From Kolteria novifilia (GTDB lineage Bacteria; Planctomycetota; Planctomycetia; Kolteriales; Kolteriaceae), in contig CP036279.1 in assembly GCA_007748055.1 (NCBI GenBank), forward strand, positions 992,001 through 1,056,000: 64,000 bases of DNA, written 5' to 3'. This document shows, one piece after another, positions 61,926 through 64,000 of the stretch. The notes beneath the pieces were generated by a model. It worked only from the letters and a program-made list of their open reading frames with translations, made no database searches and was not told the DNA's origin. The position numbers were made by a program, and so were the translations under genes. How positions within the stretch are numbered: position 1 is the stretch's first letter; each line of letters begins with the position of its first letter.

Positions 61926-63362
61926 CTACCTAATCTTCTCGTCTGGAAGCTCCGTCTTGATCCCCTCGTCGACCGGCATTTGATCGGGGAGCGCGTCGGT
62001 CTCCTTGAGAAGTCGCGCGAGTTCCTTCTTCAGCTCGGCGAGCTTTGGTTGCGACGCGGGATCGTCGATCAGGTTCTTGGTCTCAAGCGGATCTTTCTTC
62101 AGGTTGTAGAACTCCGCCTTGTGGCGATCGGGACTGCCATCGCCGTGCGGCGAGTGCATGTACTTCCAGTCGTCGGTGCGGACACCCCGGACGTTGGGCG
62201 TGTAGGGGAACTGCTTCTCGTAGTTGTACTCGTACAGGAACGACTTGCGCCAATCCTTGGTGTCTCCCTCCAGGAGCGGCACCATCGATCGCCCCTGCGT
62301 CCCCTCGAGTTGCGGTACGCCGCAGATTTGCAGAATCGTCGGAGCAACGTCGATGTTGAGAACCATCTGCTCGATAACTTCCGGCGGGTGCTTGATCAGC
62401 TTCGGGTAGCGCATCAGCATCGGAATGCGGATGCTGTCCTCGTACATGCAGCGTTTGTCGATGCCGCCGTGCTCGCCGAGCATGAAGCCGTTGTCGCCCG
62501 CGAAGACGATCAGCGTTTTGTCGAGATCGCCCGTTTCCCGAAGCGTGTCCATCACCCGGCCGACACTGTCGTCGATCGACGGGATGGTCAGCCAGTAGCT
62601 CTTGACGAACTTCTGGTACTCGTTGAGTCCGTAAAGATTGCCTTCGATGCCATGCCACGTCGGAACGCGGTCCTTGACCCACTTCGGTTTCGGCGGGCCG
62701 GTATCCTCGGCGGTTTCCGGCCGTGGGATCGTCACGTGGTCAAGGGCGTGCTCGTACTTCGGCTCAGGAACGAAGGGCCCATGCGGCGCCTTCTGCCCGA
62801 GGATCAGCAGGAACGGCTTCTCATGGTCGCGTTTGAGCCAATCGACGGCCATGTCGGTCACGACGCTGGTGTAGTAGCCGGGAACGACGCGGCGATCGCC
62901 GTTGATGTTGAACTCGGTGTCGAAGTATTTGCCCTGCCCCCTGTGGGTGACCCAGTAGTCAAAACCGGGTCGTTTCTCGTCGCTGTCTTCGCCCATGTGC
63001 CACTTGCCGATGTAGGCGGTCTCGTAGCCATGGCTTTGCAACTGACGCGGAAAACTCGGCAGATCGTTCGGGTAGTCGGTGAAGTTGTTGAGCACGTGAT
63101 GCGAATGGGCGTAGCGACCGCTCAGGAACGAAGCTCGGCTCGGCGAACAAAGCGACGTGACGACAAACGCGTTGGAGAAGCGAGCTCCCTCCTTGGCGAG
63201 CCGGTCGAGATTCGGCGTCTTGATCCACTTGTTGCCGGCACAGCTCATCCCGTCCCAACGCTGATCGTCGGTGAGGATGAAGACCACATTGGGTTTCCGC
63301 TTCGCTTCGTCGGCATTCGCCCCCAGCAGCGTCAGAGCGACAACACTAAACAGACTTATCAC
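61926..63362 (-). CDS. Sulfatase (S1 family, canonical CSPSR)
   Basis: A 478-residue protein. GTG 63362 is chosen since it opens a signal peptide (VISLFSVVALTLLGANADEA) and has GAAGGA upstream; the longer frame to 63569 lacks export character. The core starts KPNVVFILTDDQRWDGMSC. The formylglycine site is SLCSPSRASFLSGRYAHSH near residue 69, and GKWHMGED, APHGPFVPEP and FAGDNGFMLGEHG supply metal and substrate residues. It ends with the DUF4976-like segment (VRTDDWKYMHSPHGDG). Convergent with the SpoIIE phosphatase (6 bases between stops). Confidence 0.93.
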   Translation of the reverse strand: MISLFSVVALTLLGANADEAKRKPNVVFILTDDQRWDGMSCAGNKWIKTPNLDRLAKEGARFSNAFVVTSLCSPSRASFLSGRYAHSHHVLNNFTDYPNDLPSFPRQLQSHGYETAYIGKWHMGEDSDEKRPGFDYWVTHRGQGKYFDTEFNINGDRRVVPGYYTSVVTDMAVDWLKRDHEKPFLLILGQKAPHGPFVPEPKYEHALDHVTIPRPETAEDTGPPKPKWVKDRVPTWHGIEGNLYGLNEYQKFVKSYWLTIPSIDDSVGRVMDTLRETGDLDKTLIVFAGDNGFMLGEHGGIDKRCMYEDSIRIPMLMRYPKLIKHPPEVIEQMVLNIDVAPTILQICGVPQLEGTQGRSMVPLLEGDTKDWRKSFLYEYNYEKQFPYTPNVRGVRTDDWKYMHSPHGDGSPDRHKAEFYNLKKDPLETKNLIDDPASQPKLAELKKELARLLKETDALPDQMPVDEGIKTELPDEKIR

Positions 63363-63624
63363 GTCCAATCCTTCCGGCCAATCGGTGAGCCTTCCCCAAT
63401 TTTCCCGTCGATTCCCGTCGACTCCCCAGGAGATGGCCCTGAGTATACCGACCCAACATCGTGAGAGAAAGGAGCAGTCGTCGACGAGGAAGGAGTGAGT
63501 TGGTCCGAAGCGTCCTCCCGGCAGCGCTCGCTCACGCGAGCCCATCTCGAGAAGCGAAGGAGCGGGCATTGTCCGTGAGAGCCGATGTCGTTTCGGGCGA
63601 GAGGAGACGTCAACAGGGAGAGAG

Positions 63625-63695
63625 ATGCCCCGGCAGGATTCGAACCTGCAAAAGCAGAACCAAAATCTGCTGTGTTACCATTACACCACGGGGCA
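63625..63695 (-). tRNA. tRNA-Gln (anticodon TTG)
   Basis: A class I cloverleaf on the minus strand: acceptor TGCCCCG/CGGGGCA, D arm with TGGTGTAATGGTAACA, anticodon stem GCAGA/TCTGC with loop TTTTGGT giving TTG, T arm CAGGTTCGAATCCTG. The discriminator reads T. No encoded CCA. Confidence 0.95.
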
Positions 63696-63729
63696 AGGAA
63701 ATCTTGCCGTCAGGAAGGGAAGGAGGCGG

Positions 63730-63999
63730 TCACTCGTCCTTCGATTCGGACGGGCTCGCGACATGTCCCCGGCGTTGATTGACCTGGAAAGCGAGTTGCT
63801 CCAGACGCAACGCCATGTCGACGGAAATGACCGAAACCTCGTCAGGTACTTTAAGCTGAGTGGGGGCGAAGTTCAAGATGCCCACGATTCCCGCTTGGAC
63901 GACCTTCGAGGCGACCTCTTCCGCCGCCGCGGCCGGAACGGCCAAAATCGCGAGCACGAGGCCCTTTTCATCAGCGATCCGCGAGAGGTCCTCCATCGG
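63730..63999 (-). CDS. rex: Redox-sensing transcriptional repressor Rex, C-terminal part
   Basis: The 89 visible residues match the end of Rex: a Rossmann-fold strand GLVLAILAVPAAAAEEVASK, then VVQAGIVGILNFAPTQLKVP and the domain-swapped C-terminal helix VDMALRLEQLAFQVNQRRG. Rex binds NAD(H) and represses respiration and fermentation genes when NADH is low. The N-terminal winged helix lies beyond the window, so integrity cannot be judged. Confidence 0.88.
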   Translation of the reverse strand, partial: PMEDLSRIADEKGLVLAILAVPAAAAEEVASKVVQAGIVGILNFAPTQLKVPDEVSVISVDMALRLEQLAFQVNQRRGHVASPSESKDE

Positions 64000-64000
64000 A

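Noticed and set aside
61980-63464. A 494-codon plus-strand frame.
   Set aside because: Antisense to the sulfatase with clear catalytic motifs; composition is that of a shadow frame.

Overview
This window looks like a planctomycete chromosome, most likely of the Pirellula/Rhodopirellula type. That rests on gene content: DUF1549/DUF1553 cytochrome-like proteins, Tat-exported DUF1501 proteins, cytochrome-WD40 fusions, a 1939-residue Ser/Thr kinase with WD40 repeats, ECF sigma factors and two sulfatases. The DNA is GC-rich, with small AT-rich pockets in the accessory part.

Layout. (1) 1-3.3 kb: a response regulator cut by the window edge, a RedB-like thioredoxin protein and a membrane histidine kinase form a signalling operon. 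(2) 3.5-35.9 kb: accessory DNA bounded by two inward-facing tRNA-Ser genes (GCT at 3523 on +, CGA at 35933 on -), each with a tyrosine recombinase beside its 3' end. Inside are a complete IS3, IS66 and IS21, broken ISL3 and IS1634 copies, a MITE, a truncated CRISPR array, Rhs fragments with a candidate immunity gene, two paralogous lipoproteins, a metzincin-like protease, a sigma factor/giant kinase pair, a TOPRIM protein and several small unknown genes. A 455-bp direct repeat (6704-7158 and 35409-35863), carrying the integrase C-terminus and a piece of the tRNA 3' end, indicates that integrative elements have stacked at tRNA-Ser(CGA); the inner one would span about 28.7 kb. (3) 36.4-36.6 kb: scar region with a second MITE and a solo IS66 end. 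(4) 36.6-56.5 kb: a minus-strand block with two paralogous sets of the same four families (DUF1501, DUF1549/1553, PPC-domain protein, cytochrome-WD40) in different order, separated by a porin and an ECF sigma/FecR-LamG pair. (5) 56.9-64 kb: two sulfatases, a PQQ-type propeller protein, a GAF-SpoIIE phosphatase, tRNA-Gln and the 3' part of rex.

How the parts may work together (inference): the 36.6-56.5 kb block plus sulfatases and porin looks like cell-envelope machinery for handling complex, perhaps sulfated, polymers. The sigma factor at 46.2-46.7 kb heads a six-gene collinear run and may control it. The best candidates for undescribed biology are the cargo next to the second integrase (30.4-34.4 kb), the Rhs C-terminus/membrane-protein pair (8.8-10.5 kb) and the lipoprotein pair beside the metalloprotease (15.3-19.3 kb).
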